Shown in pieces: positions 44,859-53,531 of a DNA stretch of 64,000 nt (the stretch's first letter is position 1; every line of letters starts with the position of its first letter). Source of the DNA: Bradyrhizobium japonicum USDA 6 (GTDB taxonomy: Bacteria > Pseudomonadota > Alphaproteobacteria > Rhizobiales > Xanthobacteraceae); NCBI RefSeq assembly GCF_000284375.1, contig NC_017249.1, positions 6,186,001 through 6,250,000 on the forward strand, given 5' to 3'. The notes beneath the pieces are model-generated. The model did not search any database. It had not been told where the DNA came from and worked only from the letters and a program-made list of their open reading frames with translations. The position numbers were made by a program, and so were the translations under genes.

Positions 44859-45065
44859 CTAGCGATAGTCCTCGAAACTGGCCGACCGTTTTGATTGACG
44901 AGCCTTTTCGATCCAGCGCTCGGTGTACTGGGCGTAGCAGTCATGATCGCAGAAAGGGAGCCCGGTACTGAATTCTCTCAGATAGTGTGCGCGTATCGGC
45001 TCGCAGCAAGACATGCAGAACGTCTTCAGCCACGGTGTTCTGCCATTGACGAGGACGAACCTCAT
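44859..45065 (-). CDS. Small cysteine-rich protein
   Basis: A 68-residue protein. The cysteines fall in 'KTFCMSCCEPIRAHYLRE' and 'LPFCDHDCYAQYTERW', suited to a small zinc-ribbon-like site. A TAGGA ribosome site precedes ATG 45065. No known family name. It is transcribed toward the mim operon, whose regulatory region begins after its stop. Confidence 0.65.
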   Translation of the reverse strand: MRFVLVNGRTPWLKTFCMSCCEPIRAHYLREFSTGLPFCDHDCYAQYTERWIEKARQSKRSASFEDYR

Positions 45066-45361
45066 GCGGTGTTCCTAAGCGATCTATCGATCTGAGACCG
45101 ACAACGATGCAAATTGAGACGACGGCACACTATGAGAATCCGGAAATCAGACCATTCCTCCACGTTGCGGTGTTTGCACTGCGATATGGGCTTGTGTGGA
45201 ACCGATCTGATTGAACTGCTGCAGCGCGCGGCCTGCAGAAGATCCCGCGCGGATTGGGCTTCGGTGACGGTGCCCGAAGCCTCCGCACTGGCATGACGAT
45301 GGCCGGCCGCTCGATCCATCGCGAGCAAATGCATGCTCGCGATGGATGACGCAGGCACGGT
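45066..45361. other. Intergenic region with stem-loop
   Basis: About 300 bases between the alcohol dehydrogenase and the small cysteine-rich gene. Apart from the stem-loop at 45314-45347, no gene is convincing. Short frames on both strands lack ribosome sites. Confidence 0.4.
45314..45347. repeat. Perfect stem-loop after the dehydrogenase gene
   Basis: ATCCATCGCGAGCA (45314-45327) and TGCTCGCGATGGAT (45334-45347) form a 14-base perfect stem with a 6-base loop, 15 bases past the dehydrogenase stop. No T-tract follows, so it may be a processing or weak termination structure. Confidence 0.6.
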
Positions 45362-46414
45362 TCAAGGGATCAAGACGGCCCGTCCATGAATTTTTCCGGC
45401 ATTGAGATCGTGCAACGCCTCGTTGGCGTCCGCAAGCCGATACTCCGCCGTGGCTAATTGAACCAGACCTCGATCCGCAAGGGCCATCAGCTCGGTCAAC
45501 TCGGCCCATGTGCCGACCAGATTGCCGATAATGTTCTTCTCGGTAATCACCATGTCGACGGTCGGCACCCGGATGTCCTCGCCGTAGCCAACGACGTAGT
45601 AGCTACCCATCGGGCGGGTCATTGCCAGGCCCTTCGAGGTCGTGCCCTTCTCGCCGACGAAATCGATCACCGCTTCCGCACCGTTTCCAGCGGTCATGGC
45701 GAGAACGGCTGCCAATTCGTTGCCGTCAGCCTTCACGAGGTGATCGGCGCCCGATTTTTCAGCCAGTTTCAGCGATGCTTCGGACTTGTCGACGACAATA
45801 ATGTCGGCCGCACACATCGCTTTGAGGCACTGGATTCCGATGTGGCCCAACCCGCCCGCACCGATAACCACGCAGAATTCGCCCGGCAAAAGGTGACGCG
45901 TGGCTTTCTTGGCAGCGCGATACGCAGTGAGGCCCGCGTCCGCGTACGGCGCGACTTCCTTTGGCGCGAGAGTCCGCGGCAGCGGGACAATGTTGCGCTC
46001 AGAGGTGCAAAGGAATTCTGCATAGCCGCCGTTGCAGTCGAGGCCTGGAAATGTGCCAGGACCATGCATGTCGAAGCCTCGGCGACAGGCAAGGCAGGTG
46101 CCACCGGTGATCTTCGGATGGACGATCACGGGATCACCCTTCTTCAATCCCTCGACTTCCTTGCCAACCTCTTCGATCCACCCTGCATTTTCGTGCCCCA
46201 TGATGAGGGGAAGCAGTTTTTCACCGGTCGGATCCATGTGCGGCTTCCACACGCCTTCGATGATATGAAGATCGGTTCGGCATACGCCCGCACCACCAAT
46301 GCGGACGATGACGTCCGTTGATTTCGTCAACTTCGGATCAGGTACCTTCTCTTCCCTGACCCACTGGTCCCCGGAAAGCTTCTCGTCATAGGCTCTCAAT
46401 ACTTGGGCTCTCAT
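45362..46414 (-). CDS. Zinc-dependent NAD(P) alcohol dehydrogenase
   Basis: Medium-chain dehydrogenase of 350 residues. Catalytic-zinc motif 'GAGVCRTDLHIIEG' and 'LIMGHENAGWIEEVG' are present, with the Rossmann 'VVIGAGGLGHIGIQCLKAM'. The structural-zinc loop is reduced ('TCLACRRGFDMHG'). It probably oxidises the alcohol made by the monooxygenase, since such genes accompany mimABCD in other bacteria. ATG at 46414 sits after GGAGGAA; an adjacent ATG at 46417 is possible. A sigma-54 promoter lies about 57 bases upstream. Confidence 0.93.
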   Translation of the reverse strand: MRAQVLRAYDEKLSGDQWVREEKVPDPKLTKSTDVIVRIGGAGVCRTDLHIIEGVWKPHMDPTGEKLLPLIMGHENAGWIEEVGKEVEGLKKGDPVIVHPKITGGTCLACRRGFDMHGPGTFPGLDCNGGYAEFLCTSERNIVPLPRTLAPKEVAPYADAGLTAYRAAKKATRHLLPGEFCVVIGAGGLGHIGIQCLKAMCAADIIVVDKSEASLKLAEKSGADHLVKADGNELAAVLAMTAGNGAEAVIDFVGEKGTTSKGLAMTRPMGSYYVVGYGEDIRVPTVDMVITEKNIIGNLVGTWAELTELMALADRGLVQLATAEYRLADANEALHDLNAGKIHGRAVLIP

Positions 46415-46470
46415 CATTTCCTCCGTCTCCCCCGGCGAACTTCGGTGCGCCATCGGCGATTTCAGCCTCA

Positions 46471-46485
46471 GCATTTTTTGTGCCA
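46471..46485 (-). promoter_or_regulatory. Sigma-54 promoter of the alcohol dehydrogenase
   Basis: Minus strand TGGCAC-AAAAAA-TGC keeps the GG and GC separated by ten bases (15-base motif; consensus TGGCACG-N4-TTGC). It lies 57 bases before the ATG. A palindrome (CCAACAG-CCA-CTGTTGG, 46505-46521) lies just upstream and may be an activator site. Confidence 0.72.
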
Positions 46486-46726
46486 GCAGATTTGTGTCGC
46501 GGCGCCAACAGCCACTGTTGGACAGCCCTGCTGCGGCGCAGCGGGAAAATGATAGATCACCGCGCTGAAACAGCCCGATACTACCAGGCACGGATCAGCG
46601 TCATCTAAAGTCCTCCACCATTGGGAGGATCGATGGTCACGCTAGGCACGACAAAAAGGAGAGCTGCTGGACTTTGCTGCGCATCGCTTGCCGCGCAAGG
46701 AACTTAACTGGACGGCCAAACCGGTC

Positions 46727-47093
46727 CACTCGATGATCCGCGTGGCCCATGAGGCGCGATCTCGACTTCTACTGACGCGCCTTCGATCTCGAGATCGCCG
46801 ACCATCTGAGTGTGCCAATTTCGCCCTGATCTATTTGCGTCACCGTCCTCTCCTTTCGAACTGGAGCTGACAGTCATCGCAAGGAGCCGTATGCGCTCGG
46901 CGACAGCTACGGACATTGGCCATGGCGGTCGAGGATCTCCACGCCGAGCATGCCCGCTTCGCGCGCGAGAAGCTTGCCCGGACCGCTTCGCGACTTCAGA
47001 CATGACAGCAATACGCTGGCGCGCTTCGTGTTCGTCGCCGATCCGGACGGCTACAATATCGAGGTAATCCAGCGCGGCGGACGTCTTAACTGA
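46727..47093 (+). pseudogene. Degraded VOC/glyoxalase (gloA-like) gene
   Basis: Fragments of a lactoylglutathione-lyase-type protein occur in all three frames: 'HSMIRV' near 46727, 'DLDFY' then 'RAFDLEIADHLSV' after an internal stop, 'FELELTV', 'GDSYGH', 'ADPDGYNIEVIQRGGRLN' at the end. At least three frameshifts and two in-frame stops separate them, so no intact protein is made. It lies next to the second dusA fragment at the right edge of the monooxygenase segment. Confidence 0.8.
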
Positions 47094-47154
47094 TCAAAAG
47101 CCGGTGCACACATCGTGCACACGTCCCCTTCCAACTATTTGAAATAGTAAACTC

Positions 47155-47207
47155 TCGTTCCGATCCATCATCGGGGCGACGGAAAATTTCCATCGTAAGT
47201 CATTCAC
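47155..47207 (-). pseudogene. dusA: Orphan 5' fragment of dusA (candidate attachment-site copy)
   Basis: Read on the minus strand from a GTG at 47207, this gives MNDLRWKFSVAPMMD, aligning residue for residue with MNLQRLKFSVAPMMD of the intact dusA, then diverges at the codon after Asp. Twenty-three of 26 bases match 30798-30823. The rest of dusA is missing. This is the expected second end of an element inserted in dusA, or the remains of another such event. Confidence 0.7.
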
Positions 47208-47371
47208 TTTGTTGAATCTATTTGGCCCCGATCGACCGTCTATGTGATTGGACTAACTGAAGAATTTGGTTTGATCAAGCTTCTGCAGATTGCCTGTACC
47301 AGGACCAAATATGTCAGGAATGGAAGCAAAAATCGGATTTTCGGATTCCGAGCGCGCTCACTGAGTTTCGA
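47208..47371. other. Intergenic region next to the dusA fragment
   Basis: About 160 AT-richer bases between the dusA 5' fragment and the ABC exporter. They could be the original dusA upstream region. No gene is seen. Confidence 0.35.
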
Positions 47372-49345
47372 CTAGACGCGGAGCGCATCGGCTGGCTCGA
47401 GCGCTGCAGCGCGCGAGGCGGGATACACTCCGGAGAGAAGACCGATCACGCCGCCGACAACAGGCGCGAGCAGAGGAGCGAGCGGATCGAGCACCGGTGT
47501 CCAGACCTGGTATGCCGAGACGCCGACGACGATCATAACGCCGATGCTGGATCCAAGCAGTCCGCCCACAATCCCCATGGACGCGCTCTCAACAAGGAAC
47601 TGTGCCGCGATGTGCCGGCGCGTCGCGCCAACGGCGCGGCGCAGTCCGATCTCCGCCGTTCGCTCCATCACGCCCACCAGCGTAATATTTGCAATCCCGA
47701 GCGCGCCGACCACCAGCGACAGGCCGCCCAGCAGCAGGAACATGACATTGAGGTCGGTCTGCACGTCATCGCGCACGCGTCGCGGCTCCTGCGGCAATTG
47801 CACCCGAAGCGTGCGTGGGTCGTCCGGCCGCAGAGCAGCTCGCGCCTGTAGCGCGATCAGGGTGGCGGCGCCGATCTTCGTCTCCACGACAACGAGGCCG
47901 GGCCCGAAAAGGCCAAAGTACCGTCGCGCCGTGCCCTCAGGAATGATGACCGAGCCGAGCAGTTCGGGCTTTCTCACGACATCGCGAAGGATACCTATCA
48001 CGAGGTAGAGTTCATCGCCGACATAGATCGCGGGCAGCCGCTCGACCCCGCCGATGCCTAGGCGGCGCGCGGCATCGGGACCAAGCACCGCGACGCGGTC
48101 GGCGCGGACAGAGTGCCCGTCATCCAGAAACCGTCCAGAGGCGAGTTCGCCGCGCACGGCGCGGAGCAGATCGGGCGAGGCAGCGCGCACCGCCAGCCTG
48201 ATGGCTGTCTGGTTTGCCGGATCCACGACCGGCGACGCGCTGACGAGCGCGTCGTGGACATTGACGTCGCTCAGCAGGCCCGCGGCTACCACACCGTTAA
48301 GCCGAACGAGCCGTTCCGGCGCGTCCCAGGGAATTGCACGCGGATCAATCGTGCCGGTGGCGCCGCCCGGCCGTGCCGAGATGAAGAGTTCTGTGGCTGC
48401 GAGTTGATCGAACTGGCTGATGATGCGATTGCCGGCGGTTCGGGTGAGACCGACGGTTGCGACCAAAGCCGACATGCCGATCACGATGCCAAGCACCGTA
48501 AGCGCCATGCGGGCCGGCCGCGCGATCGCCCCGGCGATCGACTCGGTGATAAGGTCGCGCGTCGTGATCCCTGAAGCCGCGAAGCGCTTCTTGGATGGGG
48601 TTGATAGCGCGGGCTCGCCTCCGCCAAGGAGTTCGCCATCCTTCATATTGACCCGCCGCGAGGCGCGGGCCGCCACGTTTTCGTCGTGCGTGACGACGAC
48701 GATCGTCATTCCCTCCTTGTTTAGCTCGGTGAAGAAGTCCAGGATCGACTCGGTGTTCTTGGAATCGAGATTACCTGTCGGTTCATCGCACAGCAGCAGG
48801 CTCGGTGAACCCATCAGAGCCCGGGCGATCGCCACCCGCTGCCGTTCGCCGCCTGACAATTTGGAAGGTAGAAACTCCGCCCGATGAGCGAGGCCAACGC
48901 GGCGAATTTCCGCCAGCGCTCGCTCGCGCCGCCCCTGTCCGGTCCGGCGGCGGTAGACTTCCGCCAGCATGACATTCTCGAGGACGGTGCGATATGGCAG
49001 GAGATGAAACGACTGGAAGATGAATCCGATGCGCCGGCTGCGCAGCCCGGCCCGCTCATTCTCGCTCAACTTCGTTGTTTCTACGCCATCAAGAAGGAAC
49101 TCTCCGCTGGTTGGCCGGTCAAGACAACCCAGCATATTCAAAAGTGTCGATTTCCCCGAGCCGGATGGCCCAGTGATCGACAGCCATTCACCGCGCCGCA
49201 CCACGAGATCGACGTCAACCAACGCGTTAACGGCGGGGTCGGTCCCGAATTGCCTGCACACCTTACGCAGGTCGAGCACATGATTGGGATCGGCGGCAAC
49301 CGCTTCGACCGGCAACTCTCGACGTATGGTTGCGGTAGGCGTCAT
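47372..49345 (-). CDS. MacB-like ABC exporter (ATPase fused to FtsX permease)
   Basis: A 657-residue inner-membrane exporter subunit. The N-terminal ATPase (about 20 to 250) has Walker A 'GPSGSGKSTLLN', signature 'LSGGERQRVAIARAL' and Walker B 'LLCDEPTGNLDS'. The C-terminal permease has one N-terminal helix, a periplasmic domain and three C-terminal helices ('GALGIANITLVGVMERTAEIGLRRAVGATRRH'), the MacB layout. The start overlaps the adaptor gene by four bases. Substrate unknown; MacB-type pumps export peptides, siderophores or lipoprotein-linked substrates. Confidence 0.94.
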   Translation of the reverse strand: MTPTATIRRELPVEAVAADPNHVLDLRKVCRQFGTDPAVNALVDVDLVVRRGEWLSITGPSGSGKSTLLNMLGCLDRPTSGEFLLDGVETTKLSENERAGLRSRRIGFIFQSFHLLPYRTVLENVMLAEVYRRRTGQGRRERALAEIRRVGLAHRAEFLPSKLSGGERQRVAIARALMGSPSLLLCDEPTGNLDSKNTESILDFFTELNKEGMTIVVVTHDENVAARASRRVNMKDGELLGGGEPALSTPSKKRFAASGITTRDLITESIAGAIARPARMALTVLGIVIGMSALVATVGLTRTAGNRIISQFDQLAATELFISARPGGATGTIDPRAIPWDAPERLVRLNGVVAAGLLSDVNVHDALVSASPVVDPANQTAIRLAVRAASPDLLRAVRGELASGRFLDDGHSVRADRVAVLGPDAARRLGIGGVERLPAIYVGDELYLVIGILRDVVRKPELLGSVIIPEGTARRYFGLFGPGLVVVETKIGAATLIALQARAALRPDDPRTLRVQLPQEPRRVRDDVQTDLNVMFLLLGGLSLVVGALGIANITLVGVMERTAEIGLRRAVGATRRHIAAQFLVESASMGIVGGLLGSSIGVMIVVGVSAYQVWTPVLDPLAPLLAPVVGGVIGLLSGVYPASRAAALEPADALRV

Positions 49346-51078
49346 TTCATCGCCGTCGGCTCCGCCGTCTTGTAGCCTACCACCACCATCTGGCCGGGCG
49401 CGAGCCGCTCGTCGGACGCGTTAACCTCGACATAGCCACCCGTTGAAAGCCCTGGTTGCACGGTGACGTATTCCTGGCGGCCACTGCGATCGACCAGCAC
49501 GCGTGACGTGCCGTCGGCGGCGAGCGATACTGCGCTCGTCGGCACTGCGATAACCGGGCCCTTGGTGGTTTCGATCGGGATTGAAAGGCGAACGGAAAAA
49601 CCTGCCAGAGGTACCGGCGTAGCCTCCACCTTGACGCCGAGATAGAAGTGGTAGCCATCCACGCCGCGCGTGCCTGGCGTGTTCGCCACCGTCTCGACGA
49701 TACCATTCGCCTTGATGCCAAGCGCCTGCTCATCGACGGCGACTTTCATTCCTGGCTTCACCAGCGGCGCGGCCTCGATCGCCAGTTGCGAGTCGATGCT
49801 GAGCTCGTTGTCCGTCACGCTCATCACCGGCCCGGTCGCATTGCCGGCAACGGAAGCGGTCACCTCGTGAACGCGGATCGGCAACGACGGGATGAACACA
49901 ACCTCGTCCGCCGGCACCTGGACGCCGAGCTTTGCCCTCGCCGCCGCGAGTTCGCGATCCAGACGCTCGTATCGCTCGGTTGCAACCTTGACGTCGAATT
50001 CGGCGAGCGTCTGTTGTTCCTGCGCCGCGCGCACGCTGCGCTCGCCTTCCAGGCTCGCCGCTTTCACGGCCCCCTCGGCGGCCTTGATCCGCTCGTCGGT
50101 TAGGCTGGCTTCGCGCGTCGCATTATCAATCGCAAGCGCGGCTTCCACCCGTGCCTTGCGTTGCGCGCTTCGCGCCACTCTCAGCTTGGCCTCGGCTGCC
50201 GCCTTGGTCATCTCCGTCTGGCGCGGGTCGAGGACGACCAATGCGCGGTCGGCCATCTGCGTCTTGATGTCGGCATCGGCGAGGGCTGCGGAATATGTGC
50301 CCCGCGCACGCTCGGTTTCCACCACGAGGGATCTGCCCGTTCGTGCGTCTGCCAGCTGCCGGCCGGTGCCGAAACGCATGGCACTATCGATCCTGGCCTG
50401 GCGAATGTTCTGCTCCGCGATCGCGCGCGCGGCGGCGACCGCCTTGATGGCCGTGTCGCGCGCGGTCTCGGCAGCGAGCCGGCTTCTCGCGGCATCCGAC
50501 CAGTCTCGCTCCAGCGTGACGACTGCGGCGCGCTGTTCGCGTGTTGGTCCGAACGCATCCCAGCCGGCCTTTTGATACATGCGCTCAACCGCAAGGGACG
50601 TCTTTTGGTCGTAGTTTCCGTCGACTGGTCCCGGATCGAAGCCAAGTCGGGCCAACGCCTCCTCGAGCTGCTGCACGTCGCTCCCGCTCGTTCCCGGCGA
50701 AATGTCGCGGAAGGCCGGCGCGGCGCCACGCAGGACAAAGACCGGACGGCCAGACGCTGACATGATCACGTCGCCTTCCTTGAACTGCGCATTTGGCCGC
50801 GGCAGCGACGAGATCAGCCCAGCCCCGCCCTTGACGGTCGAAGGCGCAATTGAAATTGGCAGCGGAAGGCCGAAGCGAACGGTCCCGCGCGTGACGACAT
50901 CGGAACTCAGAACACGCGATTCGACGGGCACAAGGATCGGGGATGGCTCAGGCGGCGCGGTGCGCGCCGCCATCTCTGCCGGCGATTGGATCCTGGAGCC
51001 CATGTACCAGGCGCCAAGCGCCGTGCCGCCGACAAGCCCCAGGATGCCCCAGAGAACATTTACCCGGCTCGCGACCAT
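49342..51078 (-). CDS. Periplasmic adaptor with peptidoglycan-binding domain
   Basis: A 578-residue HlyD/MacA-like adaptor. An N-terminal membrane anchor (WGILGLVGGTALGAWYMGS) precedes a beta domain and a PG_binding_1 domain inserted near 130 to 190 ('SPGTSGSDVQQLEEALARLGFDPGPVDGNYDQKTSLAVERM'). A long coiled coil (about 200 to 370, many Ala/Arg/Glu) and a C-terminal barrel ('LLVDRSGRQEYVTVQPGLSTGG' style) follow. ATG 51078 with GGGAGGA was chosen. The PG-binding insert in an adaptor is more usual in actinobacteria. Coupled to the MacB-like gene. Confidence 0.9.
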   Translation of the reverse strand: MVASRVNVLWGILGLVGGTALGAWYMGSRIQSPAEMAARTAPPEPSPILVPVESRVLSSDVVTRGTVRFGLPLPISIAPSTVKGGAGLISSLPRPNAQFKEGDVIMSASGRPVFVLRGAAPAFRDISPGTSGSDVQQLEEALARLGFDPGPVDGNYDQKTSLAVERMYQKAGWDAFGPTREQRAAVVTLERDWSDAARSRLAAETARDTAIKAVAAARAIAEQNIRQARIDSAMRFGTGRQLADARTGRSLVVETERARGTYSAALADADIKTQMADRALVVLDPRQTEMTKAAAEAKLRVARSAQRKARVEAALAIDNATREASLTDERIKAAEGAVKAASLEGERSVRAAQEQQTLAEFDVKVATERYERLDRELAAARAKLGVQVPADEVVFIPSLPIRVHEVTASVAGNATGPVMSVTDNELSIDSQLAIEAAPLVKPGMKVAVDEQALGIKANGIVETVANTPGTRGVDGYHFYLGVKVEATPVPLAGFSVRLSIPIETTKGPVIAVPTSAVSLAADGTSRVLVDRSGRQEYVTVQPGLSTGGYVEVNASDERLAPGQMVVVGYKTAEPTAMK

Positions 51079-51227
51079 GCCCAATCCTCCCAACTATTTC
51101 TTGGGGTCGCACCGGCCATGCTCGCTCGAGCAATACGCTGGCCTTCGCTGCGATTCCCGGCCACGGGAGAAGAATACCCGCAGCAACCGGCCCGGGAAAG
51201 ACCGACAAATTGATGTAACGATCGATC

Positions 51228-52100
51228 TCATTGGACTTTCCGGGAGAACATTTCCTCCTGGATCCGCTCCTCGACCGGCTTCAACACCTCCTCCGACATT
51301 TTGAAGGCCTTAGCCGCCACACTTCGCTCGAAATCTTGTAGTTTTCGCAAAGCGGCCTTCTGGTCCGCTGACATCTTGTCAACCAGGAGCTTGCCGCCCT
51401 CGGTTAGTGCGTTGAGCCGGTTGCGCAGGTCGGGCTCAATTTCGTCGGGGTGGCCATATTCAAAACCGATCTTCTTCATCTCGCGCTGCCAATAGCCAAG
51501 TGCGGCCTTCATGCGCGAATCCTTGTTGATGAGTGCGTCCTGGGGATTGTAGTGGCTCGCCTTCAGTTGATCAGGTTTAAACGTTTGGGCAACAGCCTTG
51601 CGTGTGCAGCCGCCGGTACGCGACATGTCTTCGATCTCGAGAGCGACCGCGAAGGTGCTGGATGTGTCGTCCCCGAACAAAGCGCGATTGTAGGCGGCCT
51701 GATCCGCCGGTGAAAGTTTACGGAAAATCTGCACATTGCGTTCGCCGAGACCGACGCGGGCGGGACTGTAGCCGGTCGACAATTGAGGCGGCAGACCGGT
51801 GTAGAAGGTGGATACGCCAAATCCATAGCGATTGACGAACTCCTCCTCGCTGAGGCCGGGAAGGCTCTTGTCCGCCGACATGCCAGCTCGCACCGTGTCG
51901 ACATCGGCAGCAATGTACTTGAAGCCCTGCTCGCTCATGCAGCGCGCGATGAGTTCCTCGGTCTTCTCGATTGCCTGAACCAGCTCGCGTGGCGACAGCC
52001 CGAATTCCTCGGTGCCAAGGCCCTTCGGTGCTTCCGCCGCGGCCGCCATCACTGGAGCGAAAAGAATGGTGAACAGTCCCGTGCAGATTGCTCTCTTCAT
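51228..52100 (-). CDS. Secreted protein of an actinobacterial ABC-operon type
   Basis: A 290-residue exported protein (signal MKRAICTGLFTILFAPVMAA, ending AAAEA). Characteristic segments are 'EELIARCMSEQGFKYIAADVDT', 'LSEEEFVNRYGFGVSTFYTG', 'LSPADQAAYNRALFGD' and 'MSRTGGCTRKAV'. I associate this pattern with lipoprotein-like partners of ABC exporters in actinobacteria. Two conserved cysteines may form a disulfide. It ends about 150 bases before the adaptor start. Function unknown. Confidence 0.8.
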   Translation of the reverse strand: MKRAICTGLFTILFAPVMAAAAEAPKGLGTEEFGLSPRELVQAIEKTEELIARCMSEQGFKYIAADVDTVRAGMSADKSLPGLSEEEFVNRYGFGVSTFYTGLPPQLSTGYSPARVGLGERNVQIFRKLSPADQAAYNRALFGDDTSSTFAVALEIEDMSRTGGCTRKAVAQTFKPDQLKASHYNPQDALINKDSRMKAALGYWQREMKKIGFEYGHPDEIEPDLRNRLNALTEGGKLLVDKMSADQKAALRKLQDFERSVAAKAFKMSEEVLKPVEERIQEEMFSRKVQ

Positions 52101-52263
52101 GGCATTACCTCGTCGAATAATCCTGGCAGGATCGCGGCCGCATCTCTCTGCAACCACCAGGAAGGGTGGGCGCGCGATCCACGATTTCGTCACTCAGGAG
52201 TGAAGACTCGTGGATCGCAGTCGAAAGGCGATCCATTCAGATCGCCTTCGTGCCATTGCTTCC

Positions 52264-53361
52264 TCAGTCCGTTCCAACGATATTTCCCGACTCGATGTCG
52301 ACGAAGACGTCCTTCTCACCCTGGTTCGGGGTCTGGATCTCCACCACGTAGACATTCTTGCCTTTCTTTCGCTCGATCTTCACCTCGGTGACCTTGCCAG
52401 GTATCCGCTCGAGCGCGATCTTCGTTGCCTCCGCTCCGGTGACCTTCGCCACGGGCGGCGTATACTTTAGGGGCTTGTCGCGCAGCGTCCCGACGCTTGA
52501 AACGTCTGAGGCTGGATTTTCCTTCGGCAGCGCGTTGGAAGCGATGAGCTTGCCGTCGGAGGTGTCGAACACCACCCCAACCACCGGACACCAGATCTTG
52601 TCGGTGATGTCGTGCAATTCGCGCAGACCCTGCTCGCGAACCCGGACACAGTTCTTGAAGGTCCCAGCCGGTACCGTCATTTCGATGCCGGCTTCCATGT
52701 TCTCGGATCCGCCAGAGTTCACGCGGCCTCCGTCGAATAGATAGCGGCCGCCGATCGTGAACGTGCCGGGCATCAACAAGCCCGGTTCGGCAATGCTGTC
52801 GCCGTCGAATTCACCTGCCCGCCAAGTGCCGGCGAAAACCGGCTTGCCTTCCTCGTTGATCTCCCAGCTCACCTCGCCGAAGGCATAAACGCTGTTGGTC
52901 GTCTTATCGACGGCGAACCAGTTGAGCGCGCGCTGCGTCAGGACCCCATCGAGATATTCCTCTTCCTGCACGACCGCGGTCTTGAATTTTCCAATGCCGG
53001 GAATGTCGAAATCCTCGGTGTCATTGAGGACCACGGTTTCCTTGCGATACTTGCCGTCGGGATGATCGGGCCGCTCATGCACATGCTTGTGGCCCGGCAC
53101 GATCGGGTAATAAAGCGGGTTGATCCCCTGCGGGACGATATTCTCGCCCTTCAGATTCCAATCCCTCAGTGACGAATAATCCTTGGCATGGCTCCAGCGC
53201 GGCGAATCCTTGATCTCACCCGCGACTGCAGCGCCGCCGAGCGTGAACCCGACCGCCGTCAGAAAGGTGACCGCCATGAGTGCGGCACGCCACCTGATTA
53301 GCCGACCAGATGGACGGCCTTCCATTTTCATCTGTCGATTAGAACTCTTCATCTCGAACAT
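52264..53361 (-). CDS. Secreted protein with PepSY-like C-terminus, copy 1
   Basis: A 365-residue exported protein. After the signal or anchor (ALMAVTFLTAVGFTLGGAAVA) comes a unique domain 'EIKDSPRWSHAKDYSSLRDWNLKGENIVPQGINPLYYPI'. A C-terminal PepSY-like repeat follows: 'GAEATKIALERIPGKVTEVKIERKKGKNVYVVEIQT...KDVFVDIESGNIVGTD'. PepSY domains inhibit or sense proteases and metals in the periplasm. It is a close paralogue of the next gene. ATG 53361 follows a GGAGGG site. Confidence 0.85.
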   Translation of the reverse strand: MFEMKSSNRQMKMEGRPSGRLIRWRAALMAVTFLTAVGFTLGGAAVAGEIKDSPRWSHAKDYSSLRDWNLKGENIVPQGINPLYYPIVPGHKHVHERPDHPDGKYRKETVVLNDTEDFDIPGIGKFKTAVVQEEEYLDGVLTQRALNWFAVDKTTNSVYAFGEVSWEINEEGKPVFAGTWRAGEFDGDSIAEPGLLMPGTFTIGGRYLFDGGRVNSGGSENMEAGIEMTVPAGTFKNCVRVREQGLRELHDITDKIWCPVVGVVFDTSDGKLIASNALPKENPASDVSSVGTLRDKPLKYTPPVAKVTGAEATKIALERIPGKVTEVKIERKKGKNVYVVEIQTPNQGEKDVFVDIESGNIVGTD

Positions 53362-53531
53362 CGCACGGCCCTCCAGTTGCGGGCGGCGGTCTGGCGAAGC
53401 GTCGCCCAAGGTTGCGGAAGTCTTAAACTTCACGTGGCTGACCGACAGAAAGCGCTGGTGCTCCGCCGCGAACGATCTTCCTCATGCGGTCTCCCAACTC
53501 CATCGGCCTGTCTCCACGTCAGTCCGTTGTG

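Noticed and set aside
45314..45347. Perfect stem-loop as an intrinsic terminator
   Set aside because: No run of T follows on either strand, so it was kept as a stem-loop only.
45062..45358. Short frames upstream of the small cysteine-rich gene
   Set aside because: No ribosome site and no similarity; they overlap a stem-loop region.
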